A stretch of DNA of 20,150 nt. Origin: Amoebophrya sp. AT5.2. Taxonomy: Eukaryota > Sar > Dinophyceae > Syndiniales > Amoebophryaceae. Below are positions 1 through 9,140 of this stretch, piece by piece. Made by a program: the position numbers and the translations under genes. Position 1 is the stretch's first letter, and each line of letters begins with the position of its first letter. The notes beneath the pieces are model-generated. The model did no database searches, had not been told where the DNA came from, and saw nothing but the letters and a program-made list of their open reading frames with translations. The DNA is taken from assembly GCA_005223375.1 (NCBI GenBank), contig RXOD01004589.1:1-20150 (forward strand), written 5' to 3'.

Positions 1-610
1 AAGCTTCAAATTGCACAAAAAAAAAAGTTTCGGCGTTCGTTCTACCCTACGCAGCGAGGCTACTTATATCATTCCACGGTCGAATAAAGCAACAAAATTA
101 ATTTCAAAATCAAAAAAAGTAAAGGCGCTAGCGGTTTTCAGCTCGTATAATTTTTCAGTGCCTTTCACAGCACTGCTGCGTATGAAATGGCAATTGCAGG
201 TGTAATCAATCTGTTGGCGCGGCCGGTATCTATGTATGAGTGATGGATGACAAAGACAAACATACAACTACAAAAGTATACTTAGAACGTTCAAGGTCAA
301 GCTATTAATGGAATGTACGTTATTGTCGTCATCGTCGCCGATGCCCCCGGATGTACATGTACAACAATCTTCCAGGATGTACAACTAAGAATACTAGCTG
401 AGGCACTAGAGACGAGCGCCAGAGCAATGGGGAATGTCGAGTGTTACCCTACCCTGCTCCCCATCTATCTATGTCCTTTGCCTTCTCTTCATTTTCAGTC
501 ATTGTTCAAGACGTGCGCGCGCAGAGCCTGCTATTGTTATTGTTTGTCATCAAAAAGAAAAACTAACATGCTACTATACATCTTCGATCTTCTTCTTCAT
601 CGCGTGACGT
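1..610. other. Non-coding stretch downstream of the giant ORF
   Basis: No convincing gene is visible. The short ORFs here, on both strands, lack recognisable domains and coding-like composition. The part next to 611 is probably the 3' untranslated and downstream region of the minus-strand giant ORF. A 12-bp perfect palindrome, TGTACATGTACA, lies near 352-363, and its GGATGTACA half recurs about 25 bp further on. No function is assigned to it. The window opens on a HindIII site (AAGCTT). Confidence 0.6.
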
Positions 611-3600
611 CTAGTATCCCGGATATCCACGGTCCCGGCTCGTCGGTTCTCTGCCCCCAGCCCCGCGACGCGGCGGTTGCGGCGGTTTGGGTGGGGGGCT
701 TGCCGGCGGACGGTACTGCTCGTACAACTGGTGCTGGTGGTCATTGTCCGCCCAGACTTCCTCCTGTTGAACTTGTCCGCCAGTAGATTCCCTCTCCCGC
801 GCTCCGGACAGGAGGCTCTGGAGGCGGCCCGCCAACTGCGAGCGTAGCTCCGGATCTGTGGACAGTGCCGTGGTCGTCAGGGAGGCGAGCTCTTCGCCTA
901 GGAAAGAAGTAGCCGCTCCACCAGCAGTTGGAAGCTCCTCGTCCGACGAGGACGACGGTGCGACGTGCTGGCCTGGAACAAGCATCGCCTGAGCGCCGGG
1001 GGACACCTCGAACCGAGGATCAACATGATGCCGTCGGAGGTTCGTGTTGCCCCCCCTCGTCGCGCCAGGGGCCTGAGCAGCAAGGTGATGAATCGGAGTC
1101 GTGCCCGACGACATACCAGTCGCGCCCGTCGTGGTCGTGTTTGTTCCCGTAATCGCGCTGTCCACGCTCGTGGCGCCCGCCGGGCTGCGGAGGTTCGCCT
1201 CCTGGGTGTTCGCAAGTCGATGGCTCTCCGTCTCGTGGTCCAGGTGCCGCGCCAGGGTCTGCAACAGTGCCACCACGTCGTACAACCCCCCTGACGCCGA
1301 CGAGTTCCTCAACAGGGCCGACGACAAGTTCGGGTCCACCGGTCGAGACGCACTAATTCCCGCACTTGGTTCCGCAGGAGCCGGGACCATCCCGCGGTGA
1401 CCAGGACGACCCTCGTGAGGAAAATAGCCCTCGTCATGTTGGTCGTGGCGGCCGGGCGTTGAGCCGTTCTGCAGAAAACGTGTGCCACCTCCTCCACCTC
1501 GACCCCCGGCTTCGCGGCTGTAATGTTCTTGACCCGCCCAACCCCTCGCTGCGTAAGAAGCTTCCTCCTCGTACAATCTTCTTGACCTCGATGGGTCCTC
1601 ACCGTGACCGTCATGGAGCTGGAGGTTGCCGTTCCGGTTCCCGTTGCTGCCTTTATTGTAGTAATAATTGTTGACATGATTATTGTGACGACCTCCGCGA
1701 TCGTCAGGCTGGTATTCGTCTTGAAGATCGTGGTCGCGGCCTCTTCCACCGCCTCGGTTGTAGAGGTTCTGGTTTTCCTGCGAGATGAGCGAGCTACTGC
1801 TGTATCGCTCGTGCTCGTGGCTGGTGTGGCCATCCTGACGCGTGCGCATCGGATGCCCACGGTCGCCTGCGCGATGCTGATTCCTCTCATGCCCGAAGCT
1901 CGACGAGGAAGGCGGCAGCCACGCGTTGTGAGAACTGCTCGGATGAGGACCCCGATGATACTCGTTGTGAGAACTGCTCGGATGAGGACCCCGATGATAC
2001 TCTTCGTCAGAGGAAGTGTAATGGTGGGGCTGCGAGGGGTAATCATGGTGGCCTCCGTTGTAACTTTCCGGGGGAGCCTGGCCCCCTCGTTGATGCGGGT
2101 GGTCCGGCTCCGGGCGGGGATCTCCGCGAGGCGATGACCTCGTGCGATTGTTGTAGTTGTGGTTCATTCCCGGAGGTGGTGGCCGCAACACCAGGCCCTT
2201 CGGCGTGTACTCATCTCGCGCTTTTCCGCCTCGCAGCTTTCCGCCTCCATGGAGAAAATCTTCATGAAGATCTTCACGCTCGTCAAAATAGTAGCCGCGG
2301 TCGTCGCGCGGCCCCCTCCCATTGAAATCTACTTGTTCCTCGCTACGTCGCATATGATGATCACGACCCACGTGATGATTCCGAGCGTGGCGATCGCGTG
2401 GGTCATGGTAGCGATGGTGCTGGCGAAGATCGTGGCGCGCAGCCTGTTCCGGGTCGTGGTGAATGCCGCGGTCGTAGTGGTCGTTCCACGCAGGAGCACC
2501 TCCTCCTCCTCCGCGAGGACCGCGATGATAATGATCCTCTCGCGGAGGCCCCCCGTGGTCGACGTTGTACTGGTTCCAATTTGTGCTCTGCTCTGCTGCA
2601 CTGTACCCGTTCGTCCTGTTCTCGACGGCGCGGCCACCGCGATTGCCCCCGCGAGGGGGCGGAGGATAATCACCAGAACGCTGTTGAAAAGAATTTTGGC
2701 CTCTAGTAGAGCCTCCATTTCGGGCGTCATTCCTCGCCGGCTGCACCTGCGGCGCCCCCGTCGGTGTGCTCGAAGATTTAAAATTGTTGTTCAGTAGGTC
2801 GTCCACTTCCAGCCACTGCTGTGGAGCTCCCCCAAACGCCAGCAAAGTGCACCGCATCCGCGCGGTAGCCACCCCGTGCGTGCAGTGGAATTCCACACCC
2901 TTCTCCGTGACCACCTTCTTCTCGAGGTGCCACCGCATCTTCGGCGACATGAAGAAGAAATCCGCCTGTGCAGGCTCGGGCGCGGCAGCAGACGTGGAGC
3001 TTCTACTTTCGCTTTGGCTTATAATTTCCTTCCCGAGACCCTGACCCTGACTTTGCCCTCGACTTCTTCCCCTCCAGAGCGCGGTGAAGCCGTCCATTGC
3101 GCGCCCGATCGTTACCGCCGCTCCCCCCTCGGTTTCCCCCAGTTCCCCCTCGGTAGTTGTTCGTCCCCCCCCGGCGAGCTCCGCTTGATGATAGGATTTT
3201 TTGTACATGAGCTCGGCCTCGCTCTGCTTCGGTTTGTTCAGCCAGAGCTTGAAGCCGCGCACCGCGAAGCGGCTGGAGTGCTGCTCCCCGGGGGCGGTGG
3301 GCGACCGCCGCCCCACGATCGACCAGAACAAGCGGGACAGCGGAACCAACCGCACGCGCCGCCGCTCGTCCGCCCGGTCGGCTGAGTACGCCAGCGCGCA
3401 CAACCACGAAGACCCGGAAGCACGCTTCCCGCTCGCGAGGAGAGTGGAGGAGAGTGGAGCTCCCTCAACATGCTGTAGTTGGCGCTGCTCGTAGTCGTAG
3501 TTCTTGCCGCTATCGATATCGATTACAGCCTGGGAGTCTAGTGGGGGCTCTTGCGTATGCGGGTTCGCGGCGGACGATGAGCCAGCAGCGTCGTTCTTGT

Positions 3601-6103
3601 AATCGTCCTGCTGCGGACGAAGAGCCGCGTCGTCACTCTTTCTTGCGCCCCGCGTCGCTGCGACTGCGTTGGCCACCAGGTTCTTTTCGTCCGCGTCGTG
3701 GAGCCAACACGAGAACAGGACTCCCAACTGGGATTCGTACAACTTGTCCACGGCTTTCTGCTCTTTCGCCTCTCCTGCAACCGGCTCTGCTCCAGCTCCA
3801 TCGGGGTGGTCCAATTGCTCGGTTCGCGACACTATCTTGCACATCCTTTCGGTTAACCCCACGCCCAAGGCCCCATGTTGATCCCCCTCGGCCCGGTCCC
3901 GCCCGCCGGTAGATGAAGTAGTTGTCCCGCCCGCCATGCACCTCTCGACCATCGCAGGTTTGGGCAGCAGCGTGACCGCGCTGTCGTGCGTGACCTTTTC
4001 GTTTAAGCCGAGCACCAGAGCCAGCGGGTGCTGCGTCTGATGCGGGTGACTGCCCCAGCGAGAACCAGCACTCCTGCCCGCCGCTTCTTCGGGGACAACA
4101 TCTTCCCCCGACGCTCCTTCGAAAGGAGCGGGGGCCACTGGCTCTTGATTGTCCTCGTCGGCAAAAGACGCCCCCTCCTGCTGCCCCCCTTCATCCTCGT
4201 CCTGATCTTCATCTCCAACGGAGACCTCTGCCCGCGTGCGAAACCGGTAAAGCGCGAGCGACTGCTGCAGCAAATCATGGGGCACCTCGAAAATCACCTT
4301 GCGACGCAGCACGTGCAGGCTACCTTGTTTCACGTGCTTGCCGGTCTGCTTCGTCTCCTGATTCGGGTTTTGATTCGCGTTCGGCTGAAGCCGGTCTTGT
4401 GGTCTGACCTGCCCATCTTCGTCGATCGTCTTCAACTCCGACGACGCAGTAGATGCTGCATTTTTATCCCCACTGTCACCAACGCCTTCGCCTCCCTCCG
4501 CTGGCACAGTAGATTCGGATTCCTTGACGTGGTCCTGATCGGGGTCAAATGACCTCCGCGGTGGAGAACTACTTCCCGGAATCCCAACTCCTGCAACACT
4601 GCTGCCCAGCCCCGTGGTCGCGGCCGAAGCAGGGGGTGTCTTGCACGAGGACAGGTCTACTTTGGTATTTCCGCCCAGCGCCGGTGTAACCGCTTCGAAG
4701 CGCGCCTGCACGAGCCGGGCCGCCTCTCTTTCCAAATATCCTTTCTCAAAAAAATCCGCTTCCTTCACAACAGTTGTTGCCGTCCTCGTGCTGGTAGCGG
4801 TCAATTGTTCCAAAAGCTCCGGGTACACCAGCAAAAAGCAGCTCTTGTGGTTCTGATGGACGATGACTCCCACCAGGACCATCTGGAACAATCGAAAGTC
4901 ATCCCCTTGCGTCGACTCCGACGTCGATTTCGATGTCGCGGACAAAACCTTGTACGAGAACGACGCGGGTCGAGCAGCGGAATTTTGATCTTCGGGCTGC
5001 GGGGAGTGTGGTTCGCCGGCTGCAACGTTGCACCGCGAACCAGGATACCCGTAGCTCCGCGACGACCCCCCGTCCTCTCGCGTCCGCGAGGCGGTTCCAG
5101 AAGCTGAGAAGGCCTCTTGTGTTGTGCCGGCAGTAGTCGAACAGGTCGCGGCACCGGCACTGCGCCTCGCTGCGTCCTCTACTTCACCCGGCGCAGAAGC
5201 AGAGCCATCTCCATCGCCCACCCTCTGCTTGTCGGCGATGGTCCGCTGCCGCTCGGGGATTTCCAGGCTCCGCCCGGGAGGAGCACGGCCCTCTTCGTCG
5301 ATGTCCGGCAGCTGTGGAGGAAGCGGAACTGGTGCTGCCTCCTTTCCTCCCGGCACCAGACCCTGATCCGGCGCGGACACGACGCGATCGAAGTTGTACA
5401 CCTCTTGCACGTAGTGGTCGCCGGCGCCCATGATGAATTCTTGGTCGTTGTAGAGGGCCCCCTTGTGGTCGGGGCCGCTGCACAACATCTGCAGGATGCG
5501 CTGGGGGCCCAGCCGGCCGAGACGGTGCTTGTGCTTCAACAGGCCGATCCTGTGCAGGGAGAGAAAGGTCGCCAACTGAGCCACCTCCTCGTCATTCACG
5601 TTCAAAGGAATGTCGGAACAGCTCAACGCCACGGCGAAGCGGATGCGAACCTCGAAGCTTCTATTTGGGTTCAGTTGATGACGTTCCGGAAGATCTAGTT
5701 CTTGCCCGTCGATGGGCGTGTGGGTGCTGTGGGTGTGCTGCAAGTTGTGGTCGCTGGCAAATTGCTGAGGCTGTTGGCTACGCGGTTGGCGACGATGCTG
5801 GTTCTTGTTATTTGCAGCGTGAGTGTGTCCGCCGCTTTCGTTTCGGTCCGATGGGAAGTAGTAGTCGCCGCGTCGGCCCTTCATGCCGGGGTTGTAGGTC
5901 TGTTGCGATGATTTTCGATGCTGGTTGTCAAAGTTGTGCCCTTTATTTTTGCCTTTATTGGTAAAAGGCGCAGCATGGGTCGTGCTGCTGTCTTGTCTAC
6001 CCTTGCTGGGCACAACTCCACTTTTGCCCCCCTTGCCTGGCGTCTGATCTCCCTTCGCTGCAGAGCGCCGAGCGCCTCCCGCACCCCCGCCAGCATGTAG
6101 CAT
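611..6103 (-). CDS. Giant low-complexity RGG/His/Ser-rich protein, function unknown
   Basis: This is one uninterrupted reading frame of 1830 residues counted from the first in-frame ATG (6103-6101), ending at TAG 613-611. I do not recognise the family. The first 100 residues are basic and Gly/Asn/Gln-rich. A more ordered-looking stretch follows, around residues 130-230 (FEVRIRFAVALSCSD and following). The middle alternates hydrophobic patches (for example VLVGVIVHQNHKSCFLLVYPE; LYESQLGVLFSCWLHDADE) with long acidic, Ser/Thr and Gly runs. Roughly residues 1120-1640 are dominated by RGG, His/Tyr and Asp/Arg tracts, including two tandem copies of EYHRGPHPSSSHN. The tail has a short helix-like segment (ELRSQLAGRLQSLLSGARE) and a proline-rich end. 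RGG and His/Tyr-rich tracts are typical of RNA-binding or condensate-forming proteins, but no RRM, KH or helicase motif is visible, so that role is only a guess. No signal peptide or membrane segment is seen. The true 5' end is uncertain: the frame stays open upstream to about 6312, and another frame just upstream also looks coding. Confidence 0.72.
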   Translation of the reverse strand: MLHAGGGAGGARRSAAKGDQTPGKGGKSGVVPSKGRQDSSTTHAAPFTNKGKNKGHNFDNQHRKSSQQTYNPGMKGRRGDYYFPSDRNESGGHTHAANNKNQHRRQPRSQQPQQFASDHNLQHTHSTHTPIDGQELDLPERHQLNPNRSFEVRIRFAVALSCSDIPLNVNDEEVAQLATFLSLHRIGLLKHKHRLGRLGPQRILQMLCSGPDHKGALYNDQEFIMGAGDHYVQEVYNFDRVVSAPDQGLVPGGKEAAPVPLPPQLPDIDEEGRAPPGRSLEIPERQRTIADKQRVGDGDGSASAPGEVEDAARRSAGAATCSTTAGTTQEAFSASGTASRTREDGGSSRSYGYPGSRCNVAAGEPHSPQPEDQNSAARPASFSYKVLSATSKSTSESTQGDDFRLFQMVLVGVIVHQNHKSCFLLVYPELLEQLTATSTRTATTVVKEADFFEKGYLEREAARLVQARFEAVTPALGGNTKVDLSSCKTPPASAATTGLGSSVAGVGIPGSSSPPRRSFDPDQDHVKESESTVPAEGGEGVGDSGDKNAASTASSELKTIDEDGQVRPQDRLQPNANQNPNQETKQTGKHVKQGSLHVLRRKVIFEVPHDLLQQSLALYRFRTRAEVSVGDEDQDEDEGGQQEGASFADEDNQEPVAPAPFEGASGEDVVPEEAAGRSAGSRWGSHPHQTQHPLALVLGLNEKVTHDSAVTLLPKPAMVERCMAGGTTTSSTGGRDRAEGDQHGALGVGLTERMCKIVSRTEQLDHPDGAGAEPVAGEAKEQKAVDKLYESQLGVLFSCWLHDADEKNLVANAVAATRGARKSDDAALRPQQDDYKNDAAGSSSAANPHTQEPPLDSQAVIDIDSGKNYDYEQRQLQHVEGAPLSSTLLASGKRASGSSWLCALAYSADRADERRRVRLVPLSRLFWSIVGRRSPTAPGEQHSSRFAVRGFKLWLNKPKQSEAELMYKKSYHQAELAGGGRTTTEGELGETEGGAAVTIGRAMDGFTALWRGRSRGQSQGQGLGKEIISQSESRSSTSAAAPEPAQADFFFMSPKMRWHLEKKVVTEKGVEFHCTHGVATARMRCTLLAFGGAPQQWLEVDDLLNNNFKSSSTPTGAPQVQPARNDARNGGSTRGQNSFQQRSGDYPPPPRGGNRGGRAVENRTNGYSAAEQSTNWNQYNVDHGGPPREDHYHRGPRGGGGGAPAWNDHYDRGIHHDPEQAARHDLRQHHRYHDPRDRHARNHHVGRDHHMRRSEEQVDFNGRGPRDDRGYYFDEREDLHEDFLHGGGKLRGGKARDEYTPKGLVLRPPPPGMNHNYNNRTRSSPRGDPRPEPDHPHQRGGQAPPESYNGGHHDYPSQPHHYTSSDEEYHRGPHPSSSHNEYHRGPHPSSSHNAWLPPSSSSFGHERNQHRAGDRGHPMRTRQDGHTSHEHERYSSSSLISQENQNLYNRGGGRGRDHDLQDEYQPDDRGGRHNNHVNNYYYNKGSNGNRNGNLQLHDGHGEDPSRSRRLYEEEASYAARGWAGQEHYSREAGGRGGGGGTRFLQNGSTPGRHDQHDEGYFPHEGRPGHRGMVPAPAEPSAGISASRPVDPNLSSALLRNSSASGGLYDVVALLQTLARHLDHETESHRLANTQEANLRSPAGATSVDSAITGTNTTTTGATGMSSGTTPIHHLAAQAPGATRGGNTNLRRHHVDPRFEVSPGAQAMLVPGQHVAPSSSSDEELPTAGGAATSFLGEELASLTTTALSTDPELRSQLAGRLQSLLSGARERESTGGQVQQEEVWADNDHQHQLYEQYRPPASPPPKPPQPPRRGAGGREPTSRDRGYPGY
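1924..2001 (-). repeat. Two exact 39-bp tandem repeats inside the giant ORF
   Basis: The units at 1924-1962 and 1963-2001 are identical at the nucleotide level and in frame, so each adds one copy of EYHRGPHPSSSHN. Identity at synonymous positions points to a recent in-frame duplication by slippage or unequal exchange rather than to selection on the protein alone. Confidence 0.9.
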
Positions 6104-6105
6104 CT

Positions 6106-6212
6106 GGGTGTTCAGAGTCAGACAGCTTCTTCCTGGCAGGCTCCCGCACTTCAAAGGCAGGCTCTTCCTGCTGCAGCTGGTCTTCGTCGTGCAGCTGCAG
6201 TGCGTGCTTCTG
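6106..6212 (-). other. Coding-like segment in another frame, possible upstream exon of the giant ORF
   Basis: In the frame opening after TAG 6215-6213, this stretch reads LQLHDEDQLQQEEPAFEVRE and continues with a charged segment, using mostly G/C-ending codons. The frame used by the giant ORF reads Cys/Ser/Thr-rich, less protein-like sequence over the same bases. One solution is a very short intron: a donor at GAA|GTGCGG and an acceptor at CACCCAG|ATGCTA would remove 46 nt and join this segment to the giant ORF in phase. There is no ATG in this segment, so it would be an internal exon and the real start would lie further upstream. A frameshift in the assembly is another explanation. Confidence 0.3.
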
Positions 6213-6312
6213 CTAGCTTGTCCAGTTCGTTGGGCTGGAATTTCGACCCCGACCCCGTGCCGCTTCCCTATACCTTGCTGCCTGGTGCGGAGGATCCAGG
6301 CACACGATCCTC

Positions 6313-9140
6313 AACCTCAAGCAAGCAAGAGCAAACGGTCGCTTGTATTTCGCTCCTGTGTGTTCGATTAGCGGGGACGAGGCAACCAAAAAAATCTTCT
6401 GCTGTTCTTTTAGAAGTTGCGCGATCACCCCGTGCTGGTGGTTCCGCCCTTCTCTTCCGGTTGCGACGGAAACGTAGCTATGCTGGAAAGCAAGGTGACC
6501 TTTGCTGAAGTTGAGTTCTGACGAGTCGCTGACGGCTTACGGGCCCAAAATCACGGCAGTCGTGGCGGTCGTCTGAAAAGAGTCCAAAATTAGAAGAGTC
6601 CTGATCTCTTCAGACCTGTGGTTGACAGGAGCTTGACAAGGCGGACAGCTGCGGGCTGATGTTCGTGGAGGAAAGTCAATGAATCGGTTCTGTTCGCCTT
6701 CGTCGGTTCGGTTGCCTTCGCCCTCCTTCGCGCTGGAGAGAATTTTTCACTCCGCCTTCCAATGAAGTTACACGAAGCGAGGGAGGGAGGGCTCTCCACT
6801 CGAGGAGGACGACTCTGCCGATAATGAGTAAATGAACTTTCCTCCTCAATCAGATGAAACTGCTCGGCCTCCGCAGCAACCCAAGACGCAGATTGCGGTC
6901 GAGGATGGTGATGGAGGAAGTTGCTCGGCCTCCGCAGATGGCGATGGAGGATGGCCGGTGGTTCAAAAGGTCGCGCTTATGGTTCACATGCGGATCCGCA
7001 TGATGCCAGTCGATCCGTGGATCTCGATCCGTCTCCCGGCGTCCTCCCCAGCAGGCACGAACACATCGAGAATGACCAAGCCATAAGTGTCATCTTCATC
7101 TCGTCTCCAAATTCAATCTATTGCTATTGTACCATGTGGAGAAACAGGAAGCTGAAGTCAGTGCCCCCAAACAAAGAACTTGTTAATCCACGACAGACAC
7201 CAGCAATCGCGATTTCTAATTCTATCGATATTTTTTCATGACATTTTTATAAATTGAATGAGGAAGACAGTCTGACACACGAGGACCCTACTCAAAAGAA
7301 AGAGTCACAGCTGCAGAAGTGATGGTGATGGGGCACCGGTAAGTTTGATACGAAAGTACGGGTACGCAGGTAGAGGCTATAGCCAAGTGCGAGTTGTACC
7401 TAGGCGTCTTTGATTTATCTGCGCAGGAGCAGGGGTAAGCCGATACTTGTCAGTGGAGTAGCTTCTCATTCTCCTGTGTTGACCTTTTCCTTCAGTGCCC
7501 CCGTTTCTCTTTCTTATTTCGATAGTGCACTTCTAGCTACCATCACCTTCGTGGTCGCTCTTCACTTTATAAACAATACTCCGTCTTTCCACACTTCAAC
7601 CAGAAACCCTCGTCGTGGGTCCCACGTCGAAGGGAAACCAGCTGTGCTGTTTGTAGAAAGTGGAAATGGTGAGACTCAATCTGATATAGACGTAGGCCCC
7701 TACCGCTACCGTAGTTTCGTCGTCCATTCGAAATAAATCAGTGCTTGTTCTAGTTCTGACAAAACAAAAAAGACTGCGAGCGGAAAAACTCCGTATGACG
7801 ATAGCGACTTTCGTGCGGCCAGGTTTCGGGCCGCTTTGTCTTCGTGCGTCCATCCATCTATGCACCCATGCTTAAATAATAAACGTGTAGTTCGTGCGGG
7901 TCTAACTACAAAAATCATCATGATAAATAACGCGTCAATGGCTCGTTAAACGACCGTGTACGATAACAAATGTATGTCACTGGGGGGATTCGCAGGCTTC
8001 GAACCACGCGCACGCTACGTTAGATGATCAACCATTTAGTGTAAGCTGTCACCATAAAAATGGGTGGATGGTGCGAAGTCAGTGTCTGTTGATATCAATC
8101 AACTGCTGAGCTCTTGGAGGTTGACGTTGCATTGGGGTTTTGCATTTGCTTTTGAACAACGAAGAGTGCTAGGTAGTGCACCATGGATCAGTCGCGTCGG
8201 GGACAGAAAAATGTGTGAGAACTGGAAGCAAAACAAAATTTTTTTGGCAGAACCTTTTTCTCTTTCTTCTGAACGCTACCACTCACAAGTACGTGCGAGG
8301 TCAACGAAAAAATCGATATCGATCGGCATTGAAATTTCGTTATTTTCACACCCGGAAACACAAACATCACGCTTTCCGCCGATCTCAAGCACTCACTCGC
8401 GTCGAGATCACTCCTTCAAGCTCGACCAACGAATGAACGGGAGCCGCTTGGCACAATTGTTGCACTGGTGTACTATGCTCGTGCGTCTTTCTTGGACATT
8501 GATTTGTTTTTCCGCCGGGTTCAGCTTTAGCGAGAAAGAAATAGAAACATGATAGAAATCATCTGCTCGTACAGGGTGGCAGTCTCAACGACGCTGCAGT
8601 AGTGCTGCAATCTTCGAATAGCTTTTGATACAAGTTCCGAGCGGGGAAATCATCAATGTCTGGACGTTGTAATTTCGAAACTCTTCGTTACAGATACGGG
8701 TACAGGTGTTGCAGTGCAGTCTAGTGAGTGCTCGTTCGAGACCAAAATGAATCAATGAATAGAACCAAAGCAAGAGTAAATCAAGTAGGAAAAAGCCTCT
8801 GTTAATGGCACAGCCGTGGAAGTCTCAGATTTTAGAAGTATTTTTGAGGTATGGTGCTGCCCTAGCATATCTTCATGCGCGTCGTCATCGCGGTTCTTGG
8901 AACCAGCACCACAACAAGGGATCAAAATAAGAGAATCTACAAACGGAATTCGCCTCATATCCCGTGTCGCCCGCGAAACCAAAATTTATCGACGATCTCG
9001 ATTACATCTTCGACATGATCTTCACCCCATGTAGGTAATTCCTCAGAAGTGTCACTCTCGTCAGTGTCAGACAGTCCATCATATATTTTTTATGAAGCTG
9101 CCTAAGCACAAGCACAAGCAGGTCGTTGCGCCGGTAGTTC
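6313..9140. other. 2.8-kb stretch without a supported gene
   Basis: This lies between the end of the channel gene and the giant ORF, both on the minus strand. Composition is nearer 45-50% GC than in the flanking genes. ORFs on either strand are under 170 codons and show no domains. It may contain the promoter, 5' UTR and unrecognised upstream exons of the giant ORF. Visible structure: a 16-bp repeat TGCTCGGCCTCCGCAG at 6861-6876 and 6922-6937, each copy near a GATGGYGATGGAGGA sequence (6904-6918; 6937-6951), and an AAGCAC-type hexamer run near 9103-9120 just past the channel stop codon. Confidence 0.55.

Noticed and set aside
7985..8035. Minus-strand GGTTCGAAGCC matching a tRNA B box, with a TGGTTGATCA upstream that recalls an A box.
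   Set aside because: The T-stem does not pair beyond two bases, the A-to-B spacing is too short for a tRNA and no acceptor stem can be formed. At most it is a degenerate tRNA-like relic.
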